From NCBI GenBank assembly GCA_003427395.1, contig BFEA01000001.1, positions 1,694,066 through 1,729,018 on the forward strand: DNA of 34,953 bases. Direction: 5' to 3'. The translations under genes were made by a program, and so were the position numbers. Shown one piece after another: positions 20,663-30,827 of this stretch. Numbering within the stretch: the first letter of the stretch is position 1; the number at the start of each line of letters is the position of its first letter. This DNA comes from Chara braunii. Lineage: Eukaryota > Streptophyta > Charophyceae > Charales > Characeae. Below the pieces are notes generated by a model. It was not told the DNA's origin, searched no databases, and saw nothing but the letters and a program-made list of their open reading frames with translations.

Positions 20663-20867
20663 ACGCAGGCGCCACGCATGATTGGACCTCGCCGTCGATA
20701 TCCCGCGAGCGCGTCGTGGACTTTGGACGGGGCCGCACCAGCGTGGCTTGCAAAAAGCTCGCCATGACAGTCACGATCCGGTAACAGGACGAGTTAGGTC
20801 GCAGCGACTACCGCTATGATAGCGCTTCGACTAGGAAGCGAGTATGCATACTGGCGCCATGTCGACA
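20663..20867 (-). mobile_element. LTR start fragment (minus strand)
   Basis: The minus strand starts TGTCGACATGGCGCC at 20867. Positions 20663-20760 match plus-strand 10455-10560. It lacks the ATACCCTT palindrome. It lies tail-to-tail against the plus-strand LTR fragment ending at 20662. Confidence 0.55.
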
Positions 20868-21252
20868 AAACATAGCCATGCAACTATGGCACCTCGCCTC
20901 ACGGCCTTCAATTTCAACCCTTGGTTACACGATGAAGACATACAATAAGTCATAAAGATTAGTTGTGTAAGGAGGGAGAGATAGGAGTTGTTCTAGCTTA
21001 CATGTGGAAGAAAGAGGATTTACGGTATTTAGTGTTGATGGTCCTATCAATGTTGGAAGTCATTTGTAAATCTCCCTTTGCAAGTGAATGGAAAAGAGTG
21101 TCATAAGTTAAGGTCGACGACTGATCTCAACATTGGAAGACCCTCTTATCATAAGCCTGCTAACACAAGTTGCAATAAGAGGGAAATTCACTTCGTGAAT
21201 TCGGGTGGAAAGTTGAGGAGTGAGATAGATAGGTATCTATGCTCCTGACTCC
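20868..21252. other. No gene seen; possible LINE 5' UTR
   Basis: No domain or repeat is recognised. It lies directly upstream of the first ORF1-like frame and may hold the 5' UTR of LINE-1. Confidence 0.3.
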
Positions 21253-23097
21253 ATGACGGAGGTGGAAATGGAATGGGGGGCTCGCTTCCCTCCAATGGCG
21301 CCGGTAAACGTAATAGAAGATAACGATATCTACGTGAGTTGGCCAGACGGTGCTACGGGGACAAAATTCTGGCAACAAATATAGATCCAAGAGAAATGAG
21401 TGGGGAAGAAAGAGAGGTGCGATTTAAAGTCAATAAGCATATTGAGCAGGTAAAGATAAATTGGTTAAGGAGCATACCGTAACTGTTATTTTTTGAGAAG
21501 GGGCTAGGTTTTTGTCACGAAAGGTGAAAAAAAAAATAGTAAGAGCATTCGAAGACGATAGAGTGAGTGATGGCTCTTTTGACTCAGCCACATTCAACTG
21601 AGGTAGAGTAACGTCGAAAGCCCGAACGTAGTATCGTATGTTGCAAAGAGTCATGTGATAGCCGATTGGCTAATTTTGAAAGGAAGGAATGAGATTACGA
21701 TAGGGCCAGGTCACTACGTATTCGAATTTAAGCCCTGGCTTACCAAAGCACAACTGAGAGCTCAAAGGCTTAAGGAAGACGAATCAATTTTTTGGGTAAT
21801 TGTAGTACAAGTACCATTCGATGCTTTCATCTACCTGGAAGTTCACATGACAAAGACAATTGGGCCTGTCATCCGTACTCGTTCGACAAAGCGGGATGGA
21901 TTCAAACCAGCCTTGATCAAGATTAAATTTGAGATCGATCCGGTAGTGAGAGGAAATATGAGAGGCAAGATTTGGGTGGACACGTGTGTGGGCGATGAGT
22001 TGAAAGTCAGACTTGCCTCATCGAAGACCCCAAAGTGCAGACATTGCAGAGCGTTCTTTCATATGGAAGCAGGCTGTAGACGAAATCGCCAGCAAGGTCA
22101 AGGTGAACCATCACAACAGGCTCAATCGAGGAACACATGTCGTCCTCAATATCAAGGTCAGCTCCAGCCTGTTGGAAGTCAAGGAGGAGGAGGAAATATG
22201 GCAGAAGTGCAGAATGGAGGTGGAGGAGGTGCAACTTCGGCCACTATGGGAAGCGGTCCAAATCAAGGAGGAATAGCAGTCTCTCCAAGTTTGGGTATGC
22301 CTCCACAAGGAATGAACTGCTACAATCAAGGGCAACAACAATTTGTCCCGAGAGGAATAAGTAACTTACAAAGTCCGATGGCCAACCTTATGCATGGAGG
22401 GATTCCACATGGCAACGCTTGCTAGAATAACCCCAGGTATTCTTCGGGGTTAAAAGCCTTTACAAGCAGGTACTTCTCGCTGGCAGGCGATCCGATAATG
22501 TCTATGGTGGCGCCGCCCTGGACGATCCAACCTCCGATGCAACACTTTACTGCCTCGGGATTCGTGCCCTATAGAGATCCAGCGATACATAAACAACATC
22601 AAGCAGCCAGGGGAATGCCCTCGCCAACGCGAAACAACCATGCGACCCCCAAAAGACATGTAGTGCGGTACGAAGTACACCATCAGCCAAGTGACAGGCC
22701 CCCTGCTGGGACATCCATGTCAGCAGGACCACCGAGACCAACGTCATCAGGAACGACTCTCGGTATGAGAAGCGCGTCACCTGGGAAACAACGACACTTA
22801 GATGAGTCCACGTCAACATCGTCACTTCACAGAAATGAGCAATGAACCTCACCGCCAAGATCTGAGAGCTCACATACTACCATTGATGGCACATCGGGTA
22901 TGAAGACAACAAAGAGAAGGTTTCCAACTGCACCCCAACGAGGTCAGATTCATGACCTTGAGGTAAGACTCTTTCTCCTATTTTGTACTTGTGTCCATAA
23001 TAACATATGGTTAATATCATTCACAAGGCCAGATGGCTCCCAGGCTTTGGTGAACATAGCTGCTCTAGAGAAACCAACAACGAGGTCAGATTCATGA
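21253..23097 (+). pseudogene. LINE-1 ORF1 (Gag-like, DUF4283-like region plus CCHC knuckle)
   Basis: An N-terminal piece starts at ATG 21253 (MTEVEMEWGARFPPMAPVN) and hits TAG at 21379. The main frame, 21655-22845, is open except for one TAG at 22423; after a TGA at 22843 the same frame continues to 23097. The segment 21655-22010 resembles the DUF4283 region of plant L1-type ORF1 proteins (WLTKAQLRAQRL, then an FWVIVVQVP strand). A CX2CX4HX4C knuckle (CRHCRAFFHMEAGC) lies at about 22036-22077. It is followed by a Gly/Gln/Asn-rich stretch and then a Pro/Ser-rich tail. ORF1 proteins bind LINE RNA in ribonucleoprotein particles. The frame between 21380 and 21655 is broken, so the copy is dead, although only a few stops interrupt it. 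Confidence 0.7.
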
Positions 23098-23147
23098 CCT
23101 CGAGGTAAGACTCCTTCTCCTATTTTGTACTTGTGCCCATGATAACA
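22939..23147 (+). repeat. 67-bp direct repeats flanking a 75-bp segment
   Basis: Positions 22939-23005 and 23081-23147 are direct repeats with about 4 differences (CGAGGTCAGATTCATGACCT..). The 75-bp segment between them closely matches 25665-25739, the first bases of LINE-2. Confidence 0.85.
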
Positions 23148-25125
23148 AGCAGTAATTCAATCTAAGACCAGAGGGGGGTTAGGCATACTAGACCCTTCCA
23201 CTCAACCATTAGCACTGTCCATTCAATGGATTAAGCGTTTACTCTTCAATCCGCAAACCCTTTGGCTTACTCTAGCTGAGGAACAGATCTCGCGTCTAGC
23301 CCCAGCAGTCCCGGAGGGAATAGATCCTATGATATGGCTAGAAAACCGTCATTGGTCAATTCGCAGAGGGGGAAGACATATCTTAACACAAGAAGCAGAT
23401 ACAAAACGTGAGGCTACAAGGAGGGACATTAAAAATGATCCCTTTTGGCCTTACCTCCTGAAAAATTGGCGTAAACTACCGCTACCCGATAAAGTGTCTC
23501 CGGATCATTGGGAAGAGATGTGCCAGCAACCCCTCTTTAACAACAGGTGGATCACCGACTCTCAGGATAGGATGTTGCATTGCATGGACTCTCCTTGGAG
23601 AGGGTGGATGAAGAATGAAATTCTTAGGATCGGGGATATATGGAATGCAGAAATTAAGGATTGGTATTCGTCATCTGACCTCTCACCATACTTGCGTTAT
23701 TGCAGAAAGACAGGAGAAGCACTAGAAACAGTGATTGAGTCTATCCCTCTAGAATTGATTAGGATCCTCAGAAAAGGTCCTCAACTAAAAGAGAGTGATT
23801 GGGTGGGGATTCAAGGAGACCCACAACAAGTAGGTAATGTGGTGATTGTAAATGACAATGGATTGACCCTCCTTTCTTTGTTTTCCCTAGACCAAACCAA
23901 CAGGTTAGTGNAAAGTCCGACACAAGAAACCAGATGGGTCCAATCTGAACAGTTGTTTCGAATTAGAGTTCTAAAGTGTAAGGACAGATGGTTAGCCTAT
24001 AAGCCCTCATGCGCAATAAATCAGTTGTCTTTTGATCCGATCTGCTGGACATGGACGTTGCCACTAGGAAAAGGAAGAAAGTGCATTCGTTCTATCCATA
24101 CACTAACGGTTAAATCAACATATCGTTTGATAAGGCCAAGATTGAACTTACGGGATAGAGTGGAAACTAGGTGGATGAAGCAACTAAACGTAAGCAAAAA
24201 TCAACTTAGAGGCGTCCAATGGTTTAAAACCATTAAGACCAAACCGTCAAAAATCGCTTCACTACAATGGGAAATTGACCATCGTTGCCTTCCTACCAAT
24301 GACTGACTCATAGATAGAACCTCTCTTGAAAAGAGAGGTATAGCACTACCCTGGTGTAAATTATGTTCATCTGCTTTTCCGTCGAAGACCATCCCGGAGA
24401 CTATAAAACATATTTTCCTACAATGCCCAGGCGCGATCTGGCTGTGGAGATGGTGGGACAGAATATGGTTTTCTCTCACTCAATCACAGAATTGGCCTTG
24501 GGACTGGAGAGCTCTTTTATGTGAGACTTGGTCTTATGACCAATCAGATGACTTCTCTCATAACTTATTCATAACAGGTAGAAGAGCAATCATATGGGCC
24601 CTCTGGCAGCGGCGGTGCACCTTCGAAATGGAGGGAGCAAGATTGGATGGACCAGAATTTACAGAATCTATCAAACAACAAATACAAACGACAATCACAA
24701 CTCAATGGGTTAAAGTTAAAGAAAAGATTCAATTCTTATCTTCCAAGAAAGAAATCCAACAACACATTCAACATTTCAGTGGCGCTTGGCTAGGGGGTCC
24801 TCAAGGGGGTAAGATAGGCAAGATCATATGGGATGGGGCCAGGAGAGAAAATAAGGAGGAGCAAGGAGAAACAATTCAACGTGACTATTGTCTGGTCTTT
24901 CATGAATGGACAAAAGTAGATCCAGTTGTCCCCCTTCGCCCTCTAGCTGATTTCCCTGAACTTTTTCCCCAGCTTAGTCCCAATGAGCTGGTACAACAGC
25001 GAATAAAAAAAAAAGAAAAGTCGGAGCTTTTTGAGTTATATGGGTTGGAGCACATTTTCTCCCAATTTTATGAAGCAATTCCAGCTAGCTCAAGTCACCA
25101 ATCTGTAATCAGTACTAGTCCTTAA
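23146..25125 (+). pseudogene. LINE-1 ORF2 C-terminal part: RT end, connection and zf-RVT
   Basis: One frame is open for about 660 codons apart from a single TGA at 24304-24306, and it ends at TAA 25123-25125. It begins with the post-RT motif RGGLGILD (compare QGGLGIMD in LINE-2 near 30046). It continues through a Trp/Arg-rich connection region to a zf-RVT finger at about 24352-24440 (CKLC ... ETIKHIFLQC), the C-terminal module of plant L1-like ORF2. The endonuclease and catalytic RT core are missing: ORF1 sequence stops at 23097 and this part starts about 50 bp later, so the copy is internally deleted. The tail (24890-25125) is a Pro/Lys-rich extension I do not recognise. One base (23911) is unread. 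Confidence 0.8.
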
Positions 25126-25366
25126 CTGTTCTATCTGGCGCCCTTGTATTGAGGGTGAAGAGGTACAGGTGGCAATGGAAGTTCCCGAAGCTCAGAGATC
25201 AGCCGACATCATCACTTTCATCATCATCATTTTCATCACCATTTTCAGCATCATCATCATCAACAGCAGCAGCAACATCACCAACCTATAGTATCAGAGA
25301 ATCAGTAGCTGTAAATGTGGGACGTTGAGTCCGGTTCCCAGCATGTGCTGAAAAAAAAAAAAAAAA
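25126..25366 (+). other. LINE-1 3' UTR with CAT/CAG repeat and A16 tail
   Basis: After the ORF2 stop, 25210-25285 is a (CAT)n/(CAG)n-rich tract. The unit ends in 16 A residues at 25351-25366. The final bases before the A-run (GACGTTGAGTCCGGTTCCCA) are similar to 25529-25548. Confidence 0.7.
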
Positions 25367-25664
25367 GACTCGGGCTACGGCCGCACGAATACAGCTGTGG
25401 ACAAATGGCTTAGGGCGCAGAGTAGGTGTGCGGCCTCATTCATGATTTGTCTCATCCTTGGATGGTCCATCCAGCTACTGCTGACATTATCAAGGATTTG
25501 TGTAATTGAGGAAACATGTTGTTCAGGGACGTTGGACCCGGTTTCCAGCAGGTGCAGCTCCCCACCAATAGATGGAGCCTCCGGAAAGTGGTAGCGGTGT
25601 CTGCTCTTATCAGTACCCCTATCACCACATCGGGTTGTTCTTTCAAAAAAAAAAAAAAAAAAAA
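25367..25664 (+). mobile_element. Short A-tailed retroposed segment (~300 bp)
   Basis: This segment lies between two A-runs and ends in A20 (25645-25664). It includes GACGTTGGACCCGGTTTCCAG, close to the sequence before the first A-run. It may be a related LINE 3' end or a SINE; I see no clear pol III boxes. Confidence 0.45.
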
Positions 25665-26181
25665 CATCTGGTTAATATCATTCACAAGGCTAGATGGTTC
25701 CCAGGCTTTAGTGAACATAGCTGCTCTAGAGCAACCAACGCCCTCGTCAATATTTACGTTGATTAGGACTGCAATCATGAATAAGTTTCAATTTCGATGG
25801 ATTTATGAGGAATTGATGGTCACGGTGATAATTGATCATCCAGACCAACAAGGTAGGAAGGTCAAGTTTTTAGTTCCTCTCCTTGACGCACGTTTTGCGC
25901 CAGGACGGTTGGAATCCTTGGAAACCGAAGGGCTTAGATTGTTGCCATAGTCGTGGTTGACAGAGAAACGGCGGCAGGAACTCGGTCGAGTGAAGGCTCC
26001 TCCACATTGCTCGGCGAAACTGTTGATAGAGGTTGAAGGAAGGCTCCCCAGCCTGAAGAAATTAAATTCTCACTTCATGAAAAGTTGGTTCATGTCTCTA
26101 TGGGAACCTGTGAATGGAGCACCATTTGGCTCTGCACCTGGAATCCAACCAATGTCAGGGAGAGGGTTACGGAATGTCTAG
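25665..26181 (+). pseudogene. LINE-2 ORF1, C-terminal part
   Basis: The frame continues from the A20 run with WLISFTRLDGSQALVNIAAL, nearly identical to LINE-1 ORF1 at about 23010-23070. It runs through 25950 (one TAG near 25948) to a final TAG at 26179-26181. No zinc knuckle is present in this part, because the element is 5'-truncated at the A-run. Positions 25957-26181 encode a basic segment I do not recognise. The stop overlaps the ORF2 start. Confidence 0.6.
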
Positions 26182-26925
26182 GTTGAACCTGACTACATGG
26201 AACTTGAGAGGTCTGGGAGACACCTTCGAAAGACACAACGAGATAGGTTGAAAGTGTGGCTTCACTGGAACAAGTGTCTTGTAGTGTGCCTACAGGAAAC
26301 TAAATTAAATGAAAGTAGGATTATGGACCCTGGACATTGGTGGGATGGACCACAAATTTGGTTCCTCGAGGTAGACACAAGGGGTGACACAACTATCCTA
26401 ATCCACAAGGATGCACAAGTGGAAATTATAGATTATTATGAAGATCTGTGAGAGAGATTGTGCTAGGTGAAGTTTGCAAGAGAGGGTCTTGAATGGATAG
26501 TGGTCTTTATTTATGCACCTACTAATCGGACAGAGCGAGTAAATTTTTTCGAGGAACTATGGTATGCAATTCCGGACGGAAAGTGTATCATCTTGACGAC
26601 AGATTGGATATGTCTCTGGATGCCACATATTCCTCATCCGCTAGTGCACAAGATATTGTCCATCATGGAGGAGCTAAACCTGATTGATCCATATCGGTTG
26701 CTCCACCTTGACCTACCAGGCCTTACATGGTTCTTCGATAGGGATGACAAATCAAGAATGACATGCCGGAGGCTGGACTATTTTATGATTTCGTCATCAC
26801 TTTGGGAAGTTGTCGACATAGTAGAAGAGTCCCTACAACCACTATCGGATCATAATATAAAGAAAGAAGTATCTTCTCGTTTAATACCCAAAATTTTGAT
26901 GAGTCAGGACTCGTGGAATGGATGA
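26174..26925 (+). pseudogene. LINE-2 ORF2: APE-type endonuclease domain
   Basis: ORF2 starts at ATG 26174 (MSRLNLTTWNLRGLGD), overlapping the ORF1 stop. A frame change near 26215 is needed to reach LVVCLQETKLNES (about 26280), and stops separate the piece starting near 26467. Landmarks of the apurinic-endonuclease-like domain appear in order: TWN, QETKL (metal-binding Glu), YAPTN (about 26513), RLDYF (about 26773) and LSDHN (about 26843). The usual GDFN motif is replaced by TTDWI near 26600, losing the Asn. This domain nicks target DNA to prime reverse transcription. This copy is inactive because of frameshifts and the altered motif. Confidence 0.85.
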
Positions 26926-27652
26926 AAAGGTTTTGGACGACCTGGGAAACAGCAAGACCGGACTTCCCATCTAGAGAGCAATGATGAAACTCTGGATCAA
27001 AACTGTTTTTCAATCTTCTTAATGTATTATCGAGGATATTGGTCATCAATCGAGTGGAGGAGGAACGAATAAAGCGTAAGATTGAGTATGCGGAACAACA
27101 AATGGTTGAACACCCAGTATCATTGAGTATGCGGAACAACGAATGGTTGAACACATGGTATCGAATTTAATATGGAGCAAAGAGAGAGTCAAGTTAATGA
27201 GCGAGTGAGAGGAACTACAGAGAAAGAACTCAGAAACTTGGCACGGAGGTCTAGTGGTGAAACGTATTGTTGTTTTCGATCGGATGACCAAAGAGTCATT
27301 TCAGAGAATGGTGTCTAGGAGATCGTATGTATCTATAAAAAAGTGGATACATCCGTTTGATTCATCAACACCCAGGGTCAAAGAACTAACACAATTATGT
27401 GAATATGCAGTGGTATACTACTAGGATATTATAACGTCAAGGTTACAGGGAGTCGACGTGGTAGATAATATAGATGATGATAATGATCATTGGAATAATA
27501 CACCTGTAAGGATGTCTATCAAAGGTCGTTTGGATTTGGATCGCCCGATCACAGTGGAAAAAGTCTACGAAGCCTTAAAGGTTATGGCGAAGGGCAATGC
27601 CCCAAGAGATGATGGTCTGCCCATTGAGCTCTACCTAACGATCTGGAGCGAA
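26926..27652 (+). pseudogene. LINE-2 ORF2: linker and N-terminal RT
   Basis: Broken frames link the endonuclease to the RT. From 27458 the frame reads LDLDRPITVEKVYEALKV then KGNAPRDDGLPIELYLTIW. This corresponds to the L1-type RT segment usually written kaPGpDGlp.efyk..w, here with PGPD changed to PRDD. The frame is then interrupted by the insertion starting near 27653. A 41-bp tandem duplication at 27081-27162 adds a frameshift. Confidence 0.75.
27081..27162 (+). repeat. 41-bp tandem duplication in LINE-2
   Basis: ATTGAGTATGCGGAACAAC..AATGGTTGAACAC occurs at 27081-27121 and again at 27122-27162, with few changes. 41 is not a multiple of 3, so the reading frame is shifted. Confidence 0.9.
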
Positions 27653-27695
27653 GCAGTGGTTAAAGCATCGGTTGGAAATGCACATTGTGGTATGA

Positions 27696-27721
27696 GGTTG
27701 CGGGTTCAAAACTTCGCAGCC
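27696..27721 (+). ncRNA. T-arm/B-box-like hairpin of a tRNA-derived sequence
   Basis: GGTTGCG pairs with CGCAGCC (one G-U) around GGTTCAAAACTT, which carries the pol III B-box-like core GGTTCAAAAC. Together with the A-box-like sequence at 27653 it points to a tRNA origin. No full cloverleaf can be drawn. Confidence 0.5.
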
Positions 27722-28076
27722 TTGCGTATGGACACGACATGGTGTTCAAAACTCCCCTGGGCTGATGCAGGTAAGTTATTACAGACATTGCTTGCGCACC
27801 ACCCATGGGCAAGTCCATGGTTATTATATGTTGGTTTTGGGTTATGGGATGTTTGCCTAATGCTTTTGGTTCTAGTGGTTCTTTGCAGGCTTGCATTCTT
27901 GAGGATGATTGTTTATTTTCCTTCCAGTCCGATATTGTGTACAAATCGTTCAGTTTTCACAGTAGCTCAGTAGGTTCAATAGAAGATTGCATGGATGAGG
28001 TCGTGTGCTCAAAAACTCGCTTACCTAGTTGGAGGCAGGACCAAGAGACCTACGCACCGCCCATAGACTCAGGAAC

Positions 28077-28360
28077 GGTTGATGAGAGTGAGACTTAGCA
28101 CAAACTGTGGTTGGTTTTGGTAGGTTTCTTGGGGCAAGATTAAAGTAGAGGGACTTGTTACTAGTTGGAGATCTGGGGGGGTCAGCCACTAGGCACGGGA
28201 GGGGTTAGGGTGAGGGTTCCCCTTAGGACAACTCGCCCGTGGAACGGGAACGGTTGATGAAAGTGAGACTTAGTACAATCCACGGTCGATGTCTGTTTGG
28301 ACGAGGACCCTACAGACCACCCATGGAACGAGGAACAGTTGATGAGAGTGAGACTTAGTA
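28077..28360 (+). repeat. Three copies of a GTTGATGAGAGTGAGACTTAG unit
   Basis: Copies begin at about 28077, 28252 and 28337, each followed by TANTACA or GCACA and a GGT(T/C)-rich stretch. The preceding GGAACGGGAAC or GGAACGAGGAAC is shared by copies 2 and 3. Confidence 0.75.
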
Positions 28361-28927
28361 CAGTCTATGGCTGGTGTTGGTAGGGCTCTTGTGTCGGTGG
28401 GGCTCTCCACAGGATTGGTTGGGTTGCATGCCTCCTATGTTCGATTCACTATCAACAAACATATAGTAATGGCAATAGTGTGCACAGTGAACAACCTAAC
28501 AACAAACAACAGTAATAACAGTTGTGTACACAACGATAGGAACGCAAAATAGGTCCACCTATGAGACTTATAGTGAAACGTTTGTACCTAGCACCTGAAG
28601 TACCTGGGCGACAAGGTTCGCACAAATATGCTTCGACCAGAGCTGAATGGGATGTGAAGGACTCAGCTTAGCCCTGGTACCTACAACCACGGTTCGGTCA
28701 AGTCACCCCCAAGGCTGGAGGGTGACAATCTTGATTGGTAGACACTGAGATAGGATAGTGGGAGTAGGAGTGCGCCGGGAGAAATTACGAAAGAGGTAGG
28801 TTGGAAAGGAGCCCTATAGGATTAAGGGGGCTTTACCACATGGCCGAGTGTCGAAGGTGACTCTCATATGTTTGTAATTCAGCCTCTACAACAACCAGGA
28901 CTTTAAATTTAAAAAGAAAAAAAAAAA

Positions 28928-30070
28928 CATCTTGTCGAGATTTACAACGAGACCTTGATGGGAAGCTAACCTGACTCAGAATGTGAGACATGGTATTATC
29001 TCAGTGTTGTTCAAACAAAAATCCATAGTTGGAGGTCAATATCAGTGTTGAATGTTTCCTATAAAATACTCACCAAAATTATGGTAAAAAAACTAGGGAA
29101 ATATCTTTCTTCTCTGCTTCAGAATGATCAAGCGGCCTTCGTACCAGGCATATCAACATTTGATCATTTAGTTACTATTAATGAAGCGCTATAAATCATT
29201 CACAATGACTCCCTAGACATGGCAATCCTACTACCGGATTTGAAAAATGCATTCGAGCGGGTAAGCTGGTCGTATGTACTTACAACCTTGAAGTTAATGA
29301 ATTTTGGGGCAAACTTTCGTAGATGGATAACAGGGATGTATACTATGTTTACAACTATTGTCATGATAAATGGGCGAGTGTCTAAACCTTTGGAACTTAC
29401 CAGATCACTCAGACATGGTTGCCCTCTGCCACCCCTGCTATTCACTGTATTGATGGAGGTATTATTGAACATCATCATGGCACATGATCGCATTAGAGAC
29501 CGGCAACTAAGATTCATGAACTGCAAGGTCGAGGCTTTGGTTGACGACCTCTTTGCAATCTCCGAAAACACATTGGAATCACTAAGTGCCTTGAAGACCG
29601 AACTTGGTGCATATTGCGAGTTGTCTGAGGCGTCAGTGAATTGGCACAAATTTACGTTCTTACTTTCATCTAGGTACTCTCTTTAATGTGAGTGGCGTAT
29701 GAAAAGAATAGATGAAGATCAATCTGAAAGGTTTCTGGATGTCCAAGTCTCGTTGCTAAACTGCGATGGTGATTAGGGTGACCTCTTGATGCAAAAGGTT
29801 ATGCACCGCATGGTGATGTGGGGAAAAACACCACATTTGTCACTCTTTGGCTGAGCGTTAGTGATTAACGAAACCTTTCTTGCTCTTTTCTAGTTTGTAG
29901 GAACCGTAAGGGCACTAGGAAAACAATTATACACACTAGCTAAAAGACGGATTACTAAATTTATTTGGAAACCATTTGTGAAGGAGGAAAAATCCTTCAT
30001 CTCCAAAGTGGTGTGAAAAATGTTGTGTTTTCCATGATCTCAGGGTGGGCTCGGAATCATGGATCAAGCA
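28928..30070 (+). pseudogene. LINE-2 ORF2: catalytic RT core and thumb
   Basis: After the insertion the RT resumes with SISVLNVSYKILTKIMVKKL (about 29040), QAAFVPG (29130) and an open frame 29219-29686. RT motif A reads DLKNAFERV, keeping the first Asp. The motif B region is HGCPLPPLLF (usual QGCPLSP). Motif C is LVDDLF, keeping both Asp of the xADD box but with Val for Ala and Leu for Tyr/Phe. The thumb and QGGLGIMD motif follow to about 30070, with several stops. This enzyme would copy LINE RNA at the nicked target. The copy is defective. Confidence 0.85.
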
Positions 30071-30300
30071 AAGCATAAATAATGTTGTGTTGGTGAGATG
30101 GTTTATCAAACTGTATCGAGGAGCCAAACCCACATTGGGTGGTAATGACCAAATATATTTTGGCCTCATAGTGAAACTTGTTTAGACCTAGGGATGTGTG
30201 GATATGCCTGATGCTCTACTCATACCAAAGGAGACATATTACATCTCTCTTTTGGCGAGCAATCATCGTGATGTGGAAGAAACTTAGACCGGATATTTGG

Positions 30301-30827
30301 GTAGAACCAGGTGCCGTGGGGATCCACGGCGGATGAACCCAACCTTTCCTTCCAGTGCCTAGAAATAGTCGAGACTATTGATTCCAGTTTCTAGATCACA
30401 TTTCTTGATTGTCCCAAGACTAGTCTCAGATCTAACTTTGTTCTCCAGGTACCCAAAGATTATATCCCAGATGTTGCTGGTTCTTACGATCCCTTTTTCA
30501 ATGCACTTACGTCCAAAGCTTATTTTATCGACTTTAATCCACTCTCCATCCGTTAGACAGATGTGCGGGTTCTCAAACAACGGTTGGGTTAGTATTTATG
30601 CTTTATAATAAACTTTGGACGTAAGTGGACTGGAAAAGAGATTATAAGAATCACCGACATCTGAGATCTCATCTTGGGTACCTGGAGAACAGAGTTAGAT
30701 CTGAGACCAGTCATGGGACAATCAAGAAATGTAACCTCAAGACTGGAATCAATAGTCTCGACTATTCCCCGACACTGGAAGGAACAGTTGGGTCCAACCG
30801 CGGTAGCTCCCTCTGGCACCTGGTACA
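30301..30827. repeat. Large inverted duplication in LINE-2 (arms ~224 bp, loop ~82 nt)
   Basis: The reverse complement of 30301-30524 matches 30607-30827 over nearly all its length: ATAARCTTTGGACGTAAGTG, TGGGTACCTGGAGAACA, GGGACAATCAAGAAATGT, GGAATCAATAGTCTCGACTA. The plus-strand arm is in the sense of ORF2, so the left arm is the inverted extra copy. Both arms have open frames with the shared peptide INSLDY. Confidence 0.9.

Larger units (their letters stand above)
27653..28927 (+). mobile_element. A-tailed insertion with tRNA-like promoter boxes (SINE-like, composite)
   Basis: This 1.27-kb block interrupts the RT frame: KAPGPDG-like sequence ends before it, and LVEIYNETLMGS (matching the next RT segment) resumes after it. 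It starts with an A-box-like GCAGTGGTTAAAGC (27653-27666), followed about 40 bp later by a B-box-like GGGTTCAAAAC (27702-27712) inside a 7-bp hairpin (GGTTGCG/CGCAGCC). A second pair lies at 27963 (TAGCTCAGTAGG) and about 28004-28018 (GTGCTCAAAAACTC). It ends in an A-rich tail (28911-28927). The right part has three copies of GTTGATGARAGTGAGACTTAG. No coding domain is seen. Exact ends and target duplication are not resolved. Confidence 0.6.

Noticed and set aside
24201-24479. Minus-strand frame overlapping the LINE-1 zinc finger
   Set aside because: It is a shadow of the plus-strand ORF2, whose zf-RVT motif is clear.
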